Assembly: GCA_910573745.1 (NCBI GenBank)
Contig: CAJSYI010000011.1
Location: forward strand, 16,315 to 80,314
Reading direction: 5' to 3'
DNA length: 64,000 bases
Origin: Muribaculaceae bacterium
Lineage (GTDB): Bacteria; Bacteroidota; Bacteroidia; Bacteroidales; Muribaculaceae
Shown: positions 56,053 to 64,000 of the stretch, one piece after another
Layout of the letters: each line of letters begins with the position of its first letter
Position numbering within the stretch: the first letter of the stretch is position 1
The notes under the pieces: generated by a model
Told to the model about the DNA's origin: nothing
Databases searched by the model: none
The model's input: the letters and a program-made list of their open reading frames with translations, nothing else
Program-made: the position numbers and the translations under genes

Positions 56053-56086
56053 TCAGCGAGAAAAACATTCCCGACGCGCAATCTCA

Positions 56087-56116
56087 AATTAACAGTCATT
56101 TTTAAACTGCCTCTTA
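56087..56116. repeat. Solo right end of a C-type element
   Basis: Read on the minus strand: TAA then GAGGCAGTTTAAAAATGACTG..., close to the first ~26 bases of element C (GAGGCTGTTTAAAAATCATTG). No partner end was found. Confidence 0.45.
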
Positions 56117-56221
56117 AAAACCAATCAACTCCGTCCGGCGTTATGATTCTGTATCCGAGATTGACAAAGGATGCAAAAGCTATAGACCGAAATTCTTAAC
56201 TAAACAAAAAACAACCGTATT

Positions 56222-57019
56222 ATGAAAGCATTGAGAATCTCCGCACTTTTGTTGGGCGCAGTATTCGCAACTGGGGCGTTTGCCCAGACCGCACCAGCAG
56301 TTACGTCGAAAATCAAAGACCACCGCACTCAGCCTGAAGTCTTTTTCCTCCAGGAAGGGGACGTGGCCAACAGCCTCGAGCTGCTTCCGCCCCCGCCGGA
56401 CATGGCTTCGGTGCAGTTCCTGTACGACAAGGCACGCTACGACTGGGGCAAGGCCCAGCGCAAGACCGAACGCGGCGAACAGGCGTTCCAAGACGCCCGT
56501 GTGGACGGAGACGGTGTGCCGCGTGCATTCTCCGAAGCTTTCGGAATCGACATCACCAAAGACGGCACCCCTGAAATATACAAACTCGTGGTAGGAATGC
56601 GTGAAGACGCAGGCGACCTCGCCACCCGCGACGCGAAAAACCACTACAACCGCATACGCCCATTCGCTTTCTTTGAGGAGATGACATGCAATCCCGAGCA
56701 GCAGGAGGAGCTTTCCACAAACGGCTCTTATCCTTCCGGCCACACTTCCATCGGATGGGCCACAGCACTGGTCCTTTCCGAAATCAACCCAGACCGCATC
56801 GACGAAATCCTTGACCGTGGATTCCAGATGGGCGAATCGCGCGTAATCTGCGGCTACCATTTCCAGAGCGACGTGGACGCAGGCCGGGTGGTGGCTGCCG
56901 GAGCGGTGGCACGACTGCATGCCGACGAAGGCTTCAACAAGCAGCTCGACAAGGCAAAGAAGGAGTTCTCCCAGCTCAAGAAAGCCGGGAAAGTGAAGCC
57001 AGGCAAAAGGAACAATTGA
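56222..57019 (+). CDS. Class A non-specific acid phosphatase (PAP2 fold)
   Basis: 265 residues, exported (signal peptide about 1-21, TGAFA/Q). All three PAP2 motifs are intact: KNHYNRIRP (Lys139...Arg146-Pro147), GSYPSGHT (Ser172, Gly173, His174) and SRVICGYHFQSD (Arg207, His213, Asp217). It would release phosphate from organic phosphomonoesters in the periplasm. The next gene is a phosphate-type porin 84 bases downstream on the same strand, which suggests a phosphate-acquisition pair. Confidence 0.93.
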   Translation: MKALRISALLLGAVFATGAFAQTAPAVTSKIKDHRTQPEVFFLQEGDVANSLELLPPPPDMASVQFLYDKARYDWGKAQRKTERGEQAFQDARVDGDGVPRAFSEAFGIDITKDGTPEIYKLVVGMREDAGDLATRDAKNHYNRIRPFAFFEEMTCNPEQQEELSTNGSYPSGHTSIGWATALVLSEINPDRIDEILDRGFQMGESRVICGYHFQSDVDAGRVVAAGAVARLHADEGFNKQLDKAKKEFSQLKKAGKVKPGKRNN

Positions 57020-57103
57020 CCATTCCGATTCCACAAAAAACGCGAAGTCAGGACGGCTTCGCACCCTAAAGACCGAACATTTACCATAAATCCCCTTTCA
57101 GCT

Positions 57104-58261
57104 ATGAAGACGACCATACTCATCGCCTCCGCCGCGCTTCTCTGCGGCACGAATGCAGCCATGGCCCAGAACGACGAGCCAAAGTTCAAAATCAACCCCA
57201 CAGGCCGCATACTCCTCGACGGCGCAATCTACGCCACACCGCAGAAGCCGCAGTTCAAGGACGGATTCGCCATCCCCGACGTGCGTCTCGGAGCCAAGAT
57301 GCAATACGGCAAATGGAAAGCGAAAATAGACGTGGGCTTCGCCTACAACAAGGTCGGCCTCAAAGACGTGTTCTTTGAATACGACTTCAACGACCAGCAT
57401 CTTCTGCGCGCCGGCTCGTTCATCCACCAATACGGCCTCCAGAGCGCGACAAGCTCATCCATGAAGCCAACCATGGAAGAGCCCGTGAGCAACGCGGTCT
57501 TCAACGACTCGCGCCAGATCGGCCTCATGTACGTCTACAACGGCGACAAGTTCTTCGGCACAGGAAGCGTCCACGTGGAGCCGAAAGCCACCACGGTAGT
57601 GCTCCGGCCCGACCAGTTCACCCAGGAAGGCTGGGGATTCCGTTCGCGTCTCGTGGCCCGTCCGCTCCATGAAGAGGGGAAGGTGGTGCAGGTGGGCTTC
57701 TCCGGAGGATTCGCAACGCCTCAGAACGTCAACGACCCTGAAACGCCTCACAATTCCTTCCAGTTCAAGAGCAACTTCCCGACCCGCGTGGCCCAGGTTA
57801 CGGCCCTCGACGCCACCGTGGACCATGCCATGAACCTTTGGAAGTTCACCCCCGAGCTTCTGCTCAACTACGGCCCCGTGGCCCTCGAGTCGCAGTATTT
57901 CTTCCAGCGCGTGAACCGCCGCAACGGCCTGCGCGCATTCACCGGACAAGGAGCATACGTAACCCTGCGCGGACTGATTCTCGGCGGCGACTATTCCTAT
58001 TCCATGCCCGACGCAGGACTGGCCACGCCTAAGAAAGGCGCGCTCGAATGCGTGCTCAACTACAACTACACCACGCTCACCGACGCCTCAGCCGGAGTCT
58101 ACGGCGGACGTATGAACGACCTTTCCTTCACGTTCAACTATTACATCAACAAGTACATGATTGCCCGTCTGCACTACAGCTACACGCACACATGGGGACG
58201 CGCCGACGCACCTTCCATGAGCGTCAACGGCTTCATGGCCCGCCTGCAGGTGATATTCTGA
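57104..58261 (+). CDS. OprO/OprP-type phosphate-selective porin
   Basis: 385 residues. Signal peptide about 1-21 (ALLCGTNAAMA/Q), then a beta-barrel of aromatic strands ending in GFMARLQVIF with a terminal Phe. N-terminal features such as INPTGRILLDGAIY, DVRLGAKMQYGKWKAKIDVGF and FFEYDF-HLLRAGSF match the porin O/P family. Likely lets phosphate through the outer membrane. Pairs with the acid phosphatase upstream. Substrate selectivity is inferred from the family. Confidence 0.82.
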   Translation: MKTTILIASAALLCGTNAAMAQNDEPKFKINPTGRILLDGAIYATPQKPQFKDGFAIPDVRLGAKMQYGKWKAKIDVGFAYNKVGLKDVFFEYDFNDQHLLRAGSFIHQYGLQSATSSSMKPTMEEPVSNAVFNDSRQIGLMYVYNGDKFFGTGSVHVEPKATTVVLRPDQFTQEGWGFRSRLVARPLHEEGKVVQVGFSGGFATPQNVNDPETPHNSFQFKSNFPTRVAQVTALDATVDHAMNLWKFTPELLLNYGPVALESQYFFQRVNRRNGLRAFTGQGAYVTLRGLILGGDYSYSMPDAGLATPKKGALECVLNYNYTTLTDASAGVYGGRMNDLSFTFNYYINKYMIARLHYSYTHTWGRADAPSMSVNGFMARLQVIF

Positions 58262-58283
58262 AGACCAACGAACCAAAAACCAC

Positions 58284-58316
58284 AGTCCCGGTTTCCCGAA
58301 AAAGGATTCCGGGACT
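58284..58316. terminator. Weak hairpin after the porin gene
   Basis: AGTCCCGG (58284-58291) and CCGGGACT (58309-58316) form a perfect 8-bp stem with a 17-nt loop, but no T-tract follows on the plus strand. Confidence 0.35.
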
Positions 58317-58338
58317 TGCACATTCCGGGACAATCAGC

Positions 58339-58346
58339 TATCTTTG
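58339..58346 (+). promoter_or_regulatory. Promoter -7 box of the SUI1-like gene
   Basis: TATCTTTG, full match to TAnnTTTG, 15 bases before the start codon. Confidence 0.65.
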
Positions 58347-58361
58347 TAGAAAAAGACACAT

Positions 58362-58694
58362 ATGGCAATGGACTGGAAAGACGCGCTTGCCGCTTTGGGC
58401 GCAAGCGGCACTCTCCCCGAGGGGGAAGAGACCGCTCAGGAAGAAACACAAGGAAAAACCGGCAGTCAAGGCGGAAAGCTCCACATAGAACTCGACCGGA
58501 AAGGGCGTAAAGGGAAAACCGCGACGATAATCTACGGTTTCACCGGAAACGACGAAGAGGTGGCCGAGACCGCCAAGACGCTCAAACAGAAAATCGGGGT
58601 CGGCGGCAGCTCGCGCGGCGGCGAGATACTGCTCCAGGGCGACTGGCGCGACCGTGCCGCAGAAATCCTCCGCGACCTCGGATATAAATTATGA
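58362..58694 (+). CDS. SUI1/eIF1-like translation factor (YciH family)
   Basis: 110 residues. A polar N-terminal segment (about 1-45) precedes the SUI1 fold: [40 protein letters not shown]. The bacterial homologue YciH can take part in start-codon selection in vitro; its cellular role is unsettled. It lies 31 bases upstream of the helicase-nuclease gene. Confidence 0.92.
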   Translation: MAMDWKDALAALGASGTLPEGEETAQEETQGKTGSQGGKLHIELDRKGRKGKTATIIYGFTGNDEEVAETAKTLKQKIGVGGSSRGGEILLQGDWRDRAAEILRDLGYKL

Positions 58695-58725
58695 GCCTCC
58701 GGCTTCCCTGACAATTTCCACAAAC

Positions 58726-61700
58726 ATGCTTCTCCTTCAACGCGCCTCAGCCGGCTCCGGGAAGACATACACGCTCGCCCGGTCGTTCATCGGCATGCTA
58801 ATATCAATCCGCGACGAGGACGGGAAAACCCGCCTCCGCCGTCCCGACGAAATCGAGGACGCGGCTTCTCACATTCTCGCCATAACCTTCACCAACAAGG
58901 CCACGGCTGAGATGAAAAGCCGCATAATCGAGAAACTGACCGACCTGGCCGGACGCTCGGCAGATGCTGAAAAGACCGATTACCTGCAGCATTTCATAGA
59001 AAAGCTGGGTGTTGCCGAAGCGAAAATACGCGAAGCCTGCAGGCTTGCGCTCAACGCGCTCCTCAACAATTATTCCGACTTCCAGATCTCCACCATAGAC
59101 TCGTTCTTCCAGACAGTGCTGCGCACTTTCGCCTACGAAGCAGACCTCAACGACTCTTACCAGGTGGAGCTTGACAACGCTTTCCTGATTGACTCGGGCA
59201 TCGACCTGACCGTCAGAAGCCTCAGCGAGGGGAACGCCGACCCTGAGACCGTCTACTGGATCGGACGCCTGATGCGCGACGCCGCCGACGCCGGTTCGCA
59301 CTGGAACATGTTTGCCGCCGGCTCCGGTTCCCGCTCCGGTTCTTTGCGCAAAAGGCTCAAGGAGATAGTGGGCGAAATGGAAAAGGAGGACTTCAAGCGC
59401 ATGAAGAGGGAATTCGACGGCTACTTCGACCGCACGGAAGACTATTCGGCTGTCATCGCCGAATACGCGGAGCATATCGAGAAGCCGCTGCGTGAAGCCC
59501 ACAGACAGGCCGTAGAGGCCGCGAACGAAGCCGCAAAGGCCTTTTCACGCCACGGGCTCGACCTGAAGGCCAACGGGGCGAACAACCTCGCGTCGCACGT
59601 GCAGAAGACCATCGGCTCATCCGACATATTCTGTCCCGTGGATTTCAAATACACGACGCTCCAGACCAAACTGGCCGACAAAGACGAGGCCTGCCTGTCG
59701 TCAAAATCCAAGAAACACGGGCTTTCGACCGCCGTGCTCGGCGAACTCGCCGATTCAGTGAGAAGCCTGTATGCGGCCATCGACAACTGGAAAGCACTGG
59801 CATCGACCGACGAAGCGTTGCTATGGAGGCTTTACATGCCAACGCTCCCTTTCCCTGCCCTGATGTACCGCATACGCGAGAACGTGAAAGGCTTCCTCAG
59901 GGACAACAACCTTCTTGAGCTTTCCGACACGAACACCATGCTGTCAAAGGTCATAGGCGACGACGACGCGCCTTTCATCTACGAGCGCATAGGCTCACGC
60001 CTCGACCATTACCTCATCGACGAATTCCAGGACACTTCCGCGCTGCAATGGGACAACATACGGCCTCTGCTACGCGAATCCGTGAGCCGTTCGCTCGACA
60101 ACCTCATCATCGGCGACGCCAAGCAGAGCATCTACCGTTTCCGCAACGCCGACCCGTCGCTCATCACGTCGAAAGTCCCTGAGGAATTCCGCCGCATGCC
60201 GTTCGGGACTGCCGGGACTGAGAAGGCCGAGAACACCAACCACCGGAGCATGCGCCGCATAGTGGAGTTCAACAACACGCTCTTCACCCTCGCCTCAGCA
60301 CATCTCGACATGGCCGGACGCGAACTTGGGATGAACAGTCAGGAACATTCGCTCGCCACCCTGTATTCCAACGTAGTGCAGTATCCGCGCAAAGGCGAAG
60401 CGGAGGATTCCGGCTACGTGGAGATGAACTTCATCGACCCCGACGCGGACCAGCCAGACCCGGACGGCAGTGTGGACAGATTCGCCCACGTAGGACCCCT
60501 GATCGACCGTCTGGTCGACCGTGGCTACAGGATGGCCGACATCGCAGTCCTCGTGGAGCGCAATTCCCAAGGCGCGGATATTATAAGCCATCTGATAGCC
60601 TACAACTCCCGTCCTGACGCGCGCAGGAGCATCGACTTCATAAGCGACGAGTCGCTGAAGATAGGCATATCGCGTGCAGTCCGGATCATCGTTGCCGCGC
60701 TGGAGATGGTGTCGGTCGCCTCACTCCCTGACGCGGAAGAATCCGGAGAACCCCCGATGCCGGAATCAGGCGCGGAAGCCATGTTCTCGCTCTTCATAGC
60801 CTCACACCAGGAACTCGACCCCGACCGCCAGATAGAAGAGTTCTTCAAAGACCCTGCAGGCATCGGTAAGTTCGCCGGAATAATATCCGGAATGCCGTCC
60901 GTTACGCTTCCCGCGCTCGTAGAAGCCGTGATAGGAGAAATGGTGCCGGCGGGGCTTAAAAAGACCGATGCGGCATTCATCGCGGCATTTCAAGACTGTG
61001 TGATAGACTATTGCCGAAACTATCCGGCCGATGCGGCATCGTTCGTGGACTGGTGGAAGACCAAAGGCTCACGCCTCTCCATCAACTCGCCCGAAGGGGC
61101 CGACGCCGTAAGGGTCATGACCATCCACAAGTCCAAAGGGCTGGAATTCAAATGCGTGATTCTTCCCGACTTCTCGCCGTCGTTCGGGAAGACCTCAAAG
61201 ACCGGCAACTCCCACGATTCATACCTGTGGCTGAAGCCCATGCTGAGACTGACCGGCGGCCCCGCGCTCCCACCGCTGCTTCCGGTGAAGATTGACCACA
61301 GGCTCATGCCCGCCTCCCCGCTCAGGGAAGCTTTCACGGAAAACCTCTACGGGGAAACGATGGACACTCTCAACACGGCCTACGTGGCCTGCACGCGTGC
61401 CGCAGAGGAACTCTACATCTTCACAAAGCTCACCAAAGCAAAAAAGAACTCAAAGACCCCTCTGCCCGACACATTGCCGACCGACTGCCGGGAGCTGTGC
61501 CGCATGCTTTATTACTTTTTCTCACCTGACAGGAACGCCGCTGCCTCATATGCCGTGGACGAGATAAAAGCCGACGAAAGCGGCGCATGGCTTGCAAGGG
61601 AAGAGCTTTTCCGTTCCGACAACGTCGGGCCTGGAGACTCGTTGAGAATCACCTACGGCGACCCTGTGGCCGACCCTGCGGCACGACGGGAAAACGAACG

Positions 61701-62313
61701 CGGCAAAACGGAACAGTCTTCCGAAAAGACAGCCACGAGAGTGGTGGTGGCGGAAAAATACGCATCTTCACCGCTGCTCACAAGGCTGGGCTACAAGAGC
61801 CGACTCACCTTTGCCGATGAAGAGGAGACCGACGGGGCAAGACGGGCAGACGGACGCTCATTCGGCAATCTGTTCCACGACATACTCGCCGACGTGGAGA
61901 CGGCATCCGACCTCGAACGTGCCGTAAGAAAGCGCGCCGTAAGCGGCGAAATCACCCCGGAAGAAGCCCGAAAGGCAACCGGGATGCTCGCCGCCGCAAT
62001 GGCTTCGGTGGAAAGCTACGGATGGTTCTCAGGCGAGTGGCGCGTGGTCAACGAACGCCCTATAATCGCCGCCGGAGCCACCAAACGCCCCGACCGGGTG
62101 ATGATCAGCCGCGACGGACGCCGCGCCGTTGTGGTGGACTACAAGACGGGCGCGCTCGATGATGACGCTTACCGCAAAAAACGCGTCAGCCACTGCCGGC
62201 AGGTGGAGGAATACATGCGTCTGCTCCAGAAAGCGCTCCGGCTTGAAAGCACGGAAGGCTACGTATGGTACATTTCCCGTGGCGAGGTCGTCCCTGCCAA
62301 GTCAAGGCAATGA
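58726..62313 (+). CDS. AddA/RecB-like UvrD-type helicase with C-terminal nuclease domain
   Basis: 1195 residues. Walker A ASAGSGKT (7-14), motif Ia ITFTNKATAEMK, motif II DEFQDTS near 432, IGDAKQSIYRFR, motif V HKSKGLEFK near 801, motif VI YVACTRAAEELY near 884, and the PD-(D/E)xK nuclease signature RPDRVM...VVDYKTG near 1125-1142 with QVEEYM after it. It should process double-strand ends for RecA repair. I start at MLLLQRASAGSGK; the 24-residue extension upstream overlaps the SUI1 gene. The usual second subunit (AddB-like) is not in the window. Confidence 0.92.
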   Translation: MLLLQRASAGSGKTYTLARSFIGMLISIRDEDGKTRLRRPDEIEDAASHILAITFTNKATAEMKSRIIEKLTDLAGRSADAEKTDYLQHFIEKLGVAEAKIREACRLALNALLNNYSDFQISTIDSFFQTVLRTFAYEADLNDSYQVELDNAFLIDSGIDLTVRSLSEGNADPETVYWIGRLMRDAADAGSHWNMFAAGSGSRSGSLRKRLKEIVGEMEKEDFKRMKREFDGYFDRTEDYSAVIAEYAEHIEKPLREAHRQAVEAANEAAKAFSRHGLDLKANGANNLASHVQKTIGSSDIFCPVDFKYTTLQTKLADKDEACLSSKSKKHGLSTAVLGELADSVRSLYAAIDNWKALASTDEALLWRLYMPTLPFPALMYRIRENVKGFLRDNNLLELSDTNTMLSKVIGDDDAPFIYERIGSRLDHYLIDEFQDTSALQWDNIRPLLRESVSRSLDNLIIGDAKQSIYRFRNADPSLITSKVPEEFRRMPFGTAGTEKAENTNHRSMRRIVEFNNTLFTLASAHLDMAGRELGMNSQEHSLATLYSNVVQYPRKGEAEDSGYVEMNFIDPDADQPDPDGSVDRFAHVGPLIDRLVDRGYRMADIAVLVERNSQGADIISHLIAYNSRPDARRSIDFISDESLKIGISRAVRIIVAALEMVSVASLPDAEESGEPPMPESGAEAMFSLFIASHQELDPDRQIEEFFKDPAGIGKFAGIISGMPSVTLPALVEAVIGEMVPAGLKKTDAAFIAAFQDCVIDYCRNYPADAASFVDWWKTKGSRLSINSPEGADAVRVMTIHKSKGLEFKCVILPDFSPSFGKTSKTGNSHDSYLWLKPMLRLTGGPALPPLLPVKIDHRLMPASPLREAFTENLYGETMDTLNTAYVACTRAAEELYIFTKLTKAKKNSKTPLPDTLPTDCRELCRMLYYFFSPDRNAAASYAVDEIKADESGAWLAREELFRSDNVGPGDSLRITYGDPVADPAARRENERGKTEQSSEKTATRVVVAEKYASSPLLTRLGYKSRLTFADEEETDGARRADGRSFGNLFHDILADVETASDLERAVRKRAVSGEITPEEARKATGMLAAAMASVESYGWFSGEWRVVNERPIIAAGATKRPDRVMISRDGRRAVVVDYKTGALDDDAYRKKRVSHCRQVEEYMRLLQKALRLESTEGYVWYISRGEVVPAKSRQ

Positions 62314-62340
62314 CCCGCCGCCAGTTTTTGGTGCCGTTTT

Positions 62341-62372
62341 TTTGTACACGTCAGGAATATCGTGTAATTTTG
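62341..62372 (+). promoter_or_regulatory. Promoter of the thioredoxin-fold lipoprotein gene
   Basis: TTTG (62341-62344), 20 bases, TAATTTTG (62365-62372), consensus. The start codon is 32 bases downstream. Confidence 0.8.
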
Positions 62373-62404
62373 AACATCAATAACCGATAAACGACATATC
62401 CGAT

Positions 62405-63487
62405 ATGGAAAAAAGGATAATCAGATGCTTATGCGCGGCATGCGCATTGTTGGCGTTCATAGTGGCCGGAGGCTGCGGCGAACGCGGGTTCAAGGTAAAA
62501 GGCGAGATCGAGGGTGCCCCCGACAGCAGCGTCGTGGTGGAGAAAAGCGACTTCCGTGGACGCTGGCAACCGATAGACTCGACACGGACATCTCCTGGAG
62601 GCAAATTCTCCATATCCCTCCCCTCTCCGGCCGCGCCTGAGGTCTACCGCCTCGGCATCGGCGGCGAATACGTCTATTTCCCCGTTGACTCCACGGAGAC
62701 CATCAACGTGAAGGGGCGCAAGCCGGGACTCGCCACCAACTATACGCTCGAAGGCTCCGAACAAGCCGGAAAAATGGCGGAATTCGACCACGCACTCTCG
62801 GCTGCCGCAGCCAAAGGCGGCGACATGTCAGACTTCAAGCGTCAGGTCTACGACAAATACATCCGCGACTCACGCGGTTCGCTCCTGAGCTTCTACGTCC
62901 TCACAAAGACCGTGGGAGACAGACCGCTCTTCGACCCGGCCGACCATACCGACATCAAGTATTACACCGCAGTGGCAACGGCTTTCAAGGAATTCAAGCC
63001 CGCAGACCCCCGGACTCAGTATCTTGAGCAGACCGCAATCCGCGCCCTGCGCGAACGCAACTCGGCACAAGGGAAAAAGCAGGTGCTGCAGGCCGACAAG
63101 GAACTGACCGCCATCGACATCACCCTCCCCGACCGCAACGGCAAGAGCCGCAGCCTATCCGAACTCCTTGGCAACGGACGGCGCACGCTCGTAGTGTTCT
63201 CCGTGCTCACCCATCCCGACGCTCCGTTGATCAACAAGGCCGTGGCCCGATGCCACGCCGCCGGAATGAACGTCTACCAGGTCAGCCTCGACAATGACCA
63301 ATACGGATGGCGCGAAGCGGCGGAAAACCTTCCGTGGGTCAACGTCCTCGACCCGGAAGCCGACCGCTCATCCAACGCTCTGAAATACAACGTCTCTAAA
63401 ATACCCGTCTTCTTTCTCTACAACGAACGCGGTGAACTCATAGACCGTGCCGACGACCTCGACGCTCTCGCCAAGATGGTGCGTTAA
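62405..63487 (+). CDS. DUF4369 / thioredoxin-fold lipoprotein lacking the CxxC
   Basis: 360 residues. Lipoprotein signal (LLAFIVAGGC, Cys24), an N-terminal beta-rich DUF4369-like domain (FKVKGEIEGAPDSSVVVEK), a helical linker, and a C-terminal AhpC/TlpA-like thioredoxin fold (ITLPDRNGKSRSLSELLGN, KYNVSKIPVFFLYNERGEL with the cis-Pro). Where redox-active relatives have WCxxC this protein has FSVLTHPDAPL, so no thiol chemistry is expected. It may have become a binding or scaffold protein of the envelope. Monocistronic with its own promoter. Confidence 0.87.
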   Translation: MEKRIIRCLCAACALLAFIVAGGCGERGFKVKGEIEGAPDSSVVVEKSDFRGRWQPIDSTRTSPGGKFSISLPSPAAPEVYRLGIGGEYVYFPVDSTETINVKGRKPGLATNYTLEGSEQAGKMAEFDHALSAAAAKGGDMSDFKRQVYDKYIRDSRGSLLSFYVLTKTVGDRPLFDPADHTDIKYYTAVATAFKEFKPADPRTQYLEQTAIRALRERNSAQGKKQVLQADKELTAIDITLPDRNGKSRSLSELLGNGRRTLVVFSVLTHPDAPLINKAVARCHAAGMNVYQVSLDNDQYGWREAAENLPWVNVLDPEADRSSNALKYNVSKIPVFFLYNERGELIDRADDLDALAKMVR

Positions 63488-63510
63488 ATATAAGAACCAC
63501 ACAATTATAT

Positions 63511-63569
63511 AAGAACCACACAATCCACATAAACCAATCCGGTATTCATGGTTCGTGTGGTTCTTTTTC
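63511..63569 (+). terminator. Long-loop hairpin after the lipoprotein gene
   Basis: AAGAACCACAC (63511-63521) pairs with GTGTGGTTCTT (63555-63565), followed by TTT. The 33-nt loop makes it a weak terminator; it is also built from the local repeat words. Confidence 0.45.
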
Positions 63570-63688
63570 AAATCATACACGCAGGCGAGCCGAATGATAT
63601 TAAGAACCTCACAATCCACATAAACCAATTTGGCCAAGAGAGACTCCCGCAAACCGTACATAACATACTGGCAATAAACAATATATAT

Positions 63689-63817
63689 AAAATATTCCAC
63701 ATCCAAATCATAACTTGTTGATTGCAAGTCGATTATAATGTGTGGAAAATTTAAGTTTTCCACACATTCCAATTCATTGGTTCTAAACAGGTTACAATTC
63801 ACAGTGTGGAATATTTT
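63689..63817. repeat. Nested inverted repeats with DnaA-box-like motifs
   Basis: Outer pair AAAATATTCCACA (63689-63701) and TGTGGAATATTTT (63805-63817), inner pair AATGTGTGGAAAA (63737-63749) and TTTTCCACACATT (63756-63768), all perfect 13-mers in AT-rich DNA. TTTTCCACA fits the relaxed DnaA box TTWTNCACA twice; TATTCCACA is one base off. Confidence 0.55.
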
Positions 63818-64000
63818 CATTGCCCTTTTCACCTGAAATCTTCCGGATTTTCCCTGTGGCGTCCTGAAAAATATTGACGGGTCAGAGGGTTTGAGATTAT
63901 GAATGAATGTTAAACAGTCCGAAGACTGTGGAGACATGCAGGTATGAGCCTGAGATCCCCGAGGTTGGGGTAAAATCCTCCGGGGCTCGATGCCCCGGGG

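Larger units (their letters stand above)
55704..56221. other. Intergenic region with element B, displaced argS promoter and a solo element end
   Basis: Between the divergent argS and phosphatase genes lie element B (55708-55976), a candidate argS promoter (56018-56052), and a solo element end (56087-56116). About 100 bases before the phosphatase gene show no clear promoter box. Confidence 0.65.
63488..64000. other. AT-rich, repeat-rich non-coding region at the right edge
   Basis: No convincing gene. It holds iterated AAGAACCACACAA words (63492, 63511, and inverted near 63555; a variant at 63602), nested inverted repeats with TTTTCCACA/TATTCCACA-like boxes (63689-63817), and from about 63910 a series of GC-rich hairpins (ACAGTC-CGAA-GACTGT at 63914-63929 and CCCC/GGGG pairs up to the edge). 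A minus-strand frame of 189 codons (63368-63937) overlaps the lipoprotein gene and is probably chance. Confidence 0.5.

Noticed and set aside
63488..63640. Iterated AAGAACCACACAA words as a CRISPR array
   Set aside because: The units are unevenly spaced, partly inverted and without uniform spacers; no cas genes are nearby.
63368..63937. Open frame of 189 codons on the minus strand at the right edge
   Set aside because: It overlaps the 3' end of the lipoprotein gene, crosses inverted repeats and shows no recognisable domain or promoter.
63930..63970. CTGAGA near a GGGG run as a TPP riboswitch
   Set aside because: The rest of the THI-element consensus is missing.

Overview
The window looks like a Bacteroidales chromosome, most plausibly Muribaculaceae or a close relative (the family is an inference). 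Supporting signs are many promoters with the Bacteroidetes -7 box TAnnTTTG (often with TTTG or TTG about 19-22 bases upstream), a general lack of Shine-Dalgarno sequences, and genes characteristic of the phylum: a lipoprotein-type TamL, the type IX 'plug' domain protein, DUF3109, GldE, DUF4421, and the rpsU-xer-hpf cluster. Base composition is moderately GC-rich by eye (not counted). No phage, plasmid, CRISPR array or defence island was seen.

Layout. 0-3.4 kb: end of tamB, tamL and a small membrane protein. 3.4-3.9 kb: hairpin-rich non-coding DNA. 3.9-12.6 kb: housekeeping genes (typA, folP-cdaA, tRNA-Arg, ung, a C_GCAxxG_C_C protein, the plug-domain protein, DUF3109, cardiolipin synthase). 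12.6-14 kb: a CotH-type lipoprotein. 14.2-34.6 kb: a ribosomal supercluster on the minus strand, in transcription order rpsL-rpsG-fusA-rpsJ-rplC-...-rpsN / rpsH-...-secY-map-infA-rpmJ-rpsM-rpsK-rpsD-rpoA-rplQ. A pyridoxal-phosphate enzyme gene of the threonine aldolase family interrupts it between rpsN and rpsH. 34.8-41.5 kb: gamma carbonic anhydrase, an M24 aminopeptidase P divergent from ftcD, a GlmU-like protein and an EamA transporter. 41.5-43.3 kb: rpsU-xer-hpf. 43.4-47.6 kb: a tightly overlapping fdtA-fdtB-mltG-DUF2007 run, then a DUF4421 protein. 48-56 kb: phosphopantetheinyl transferase, gldE, pnp, a Bax-inhibitor-1 protein and argS. 56.2-58.3 kb: a class A acid phosphatase and a phosphate-type porin. 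58.4-63.5 kb: SUI1-like factor, an AddA/RecB-like helicase-nuclease and a thioredoxin-fold lipoprotein. 63.5-64 kb: AT-rich, repeat-rich non-coding DNA.

The least ordinary content is non-coding. (1) Four small elements (77, 309, 267 and 269 bp) have GAG... terminal inverted repeats and 3-bp TAA/TTA target duplications, the pattern known for the IS1031 group of IS5 elements, but carry no transposase. Three of them share an internal module whose stems appear to be kept by compensatory base changes. One sits 4 nt before the argS start codon, one splits a promoter -7 box, and one uses a stop codon as its target site. (2) The spc operon is cut by the threonine-aldolase-like gene; an intrinsic terminator precedes that gene and a consensus promoter follows it, so the supercluster probably became two transcription units. 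(3) Several intercistronic gaps of the supercluster (rpsL-rpsG, rpsJ-rplC, rpmC-rplP, rpmD-rplO, rpsK-rpsD) hold stable hairpins that are candidates for ribosomal-protein autoregulation.
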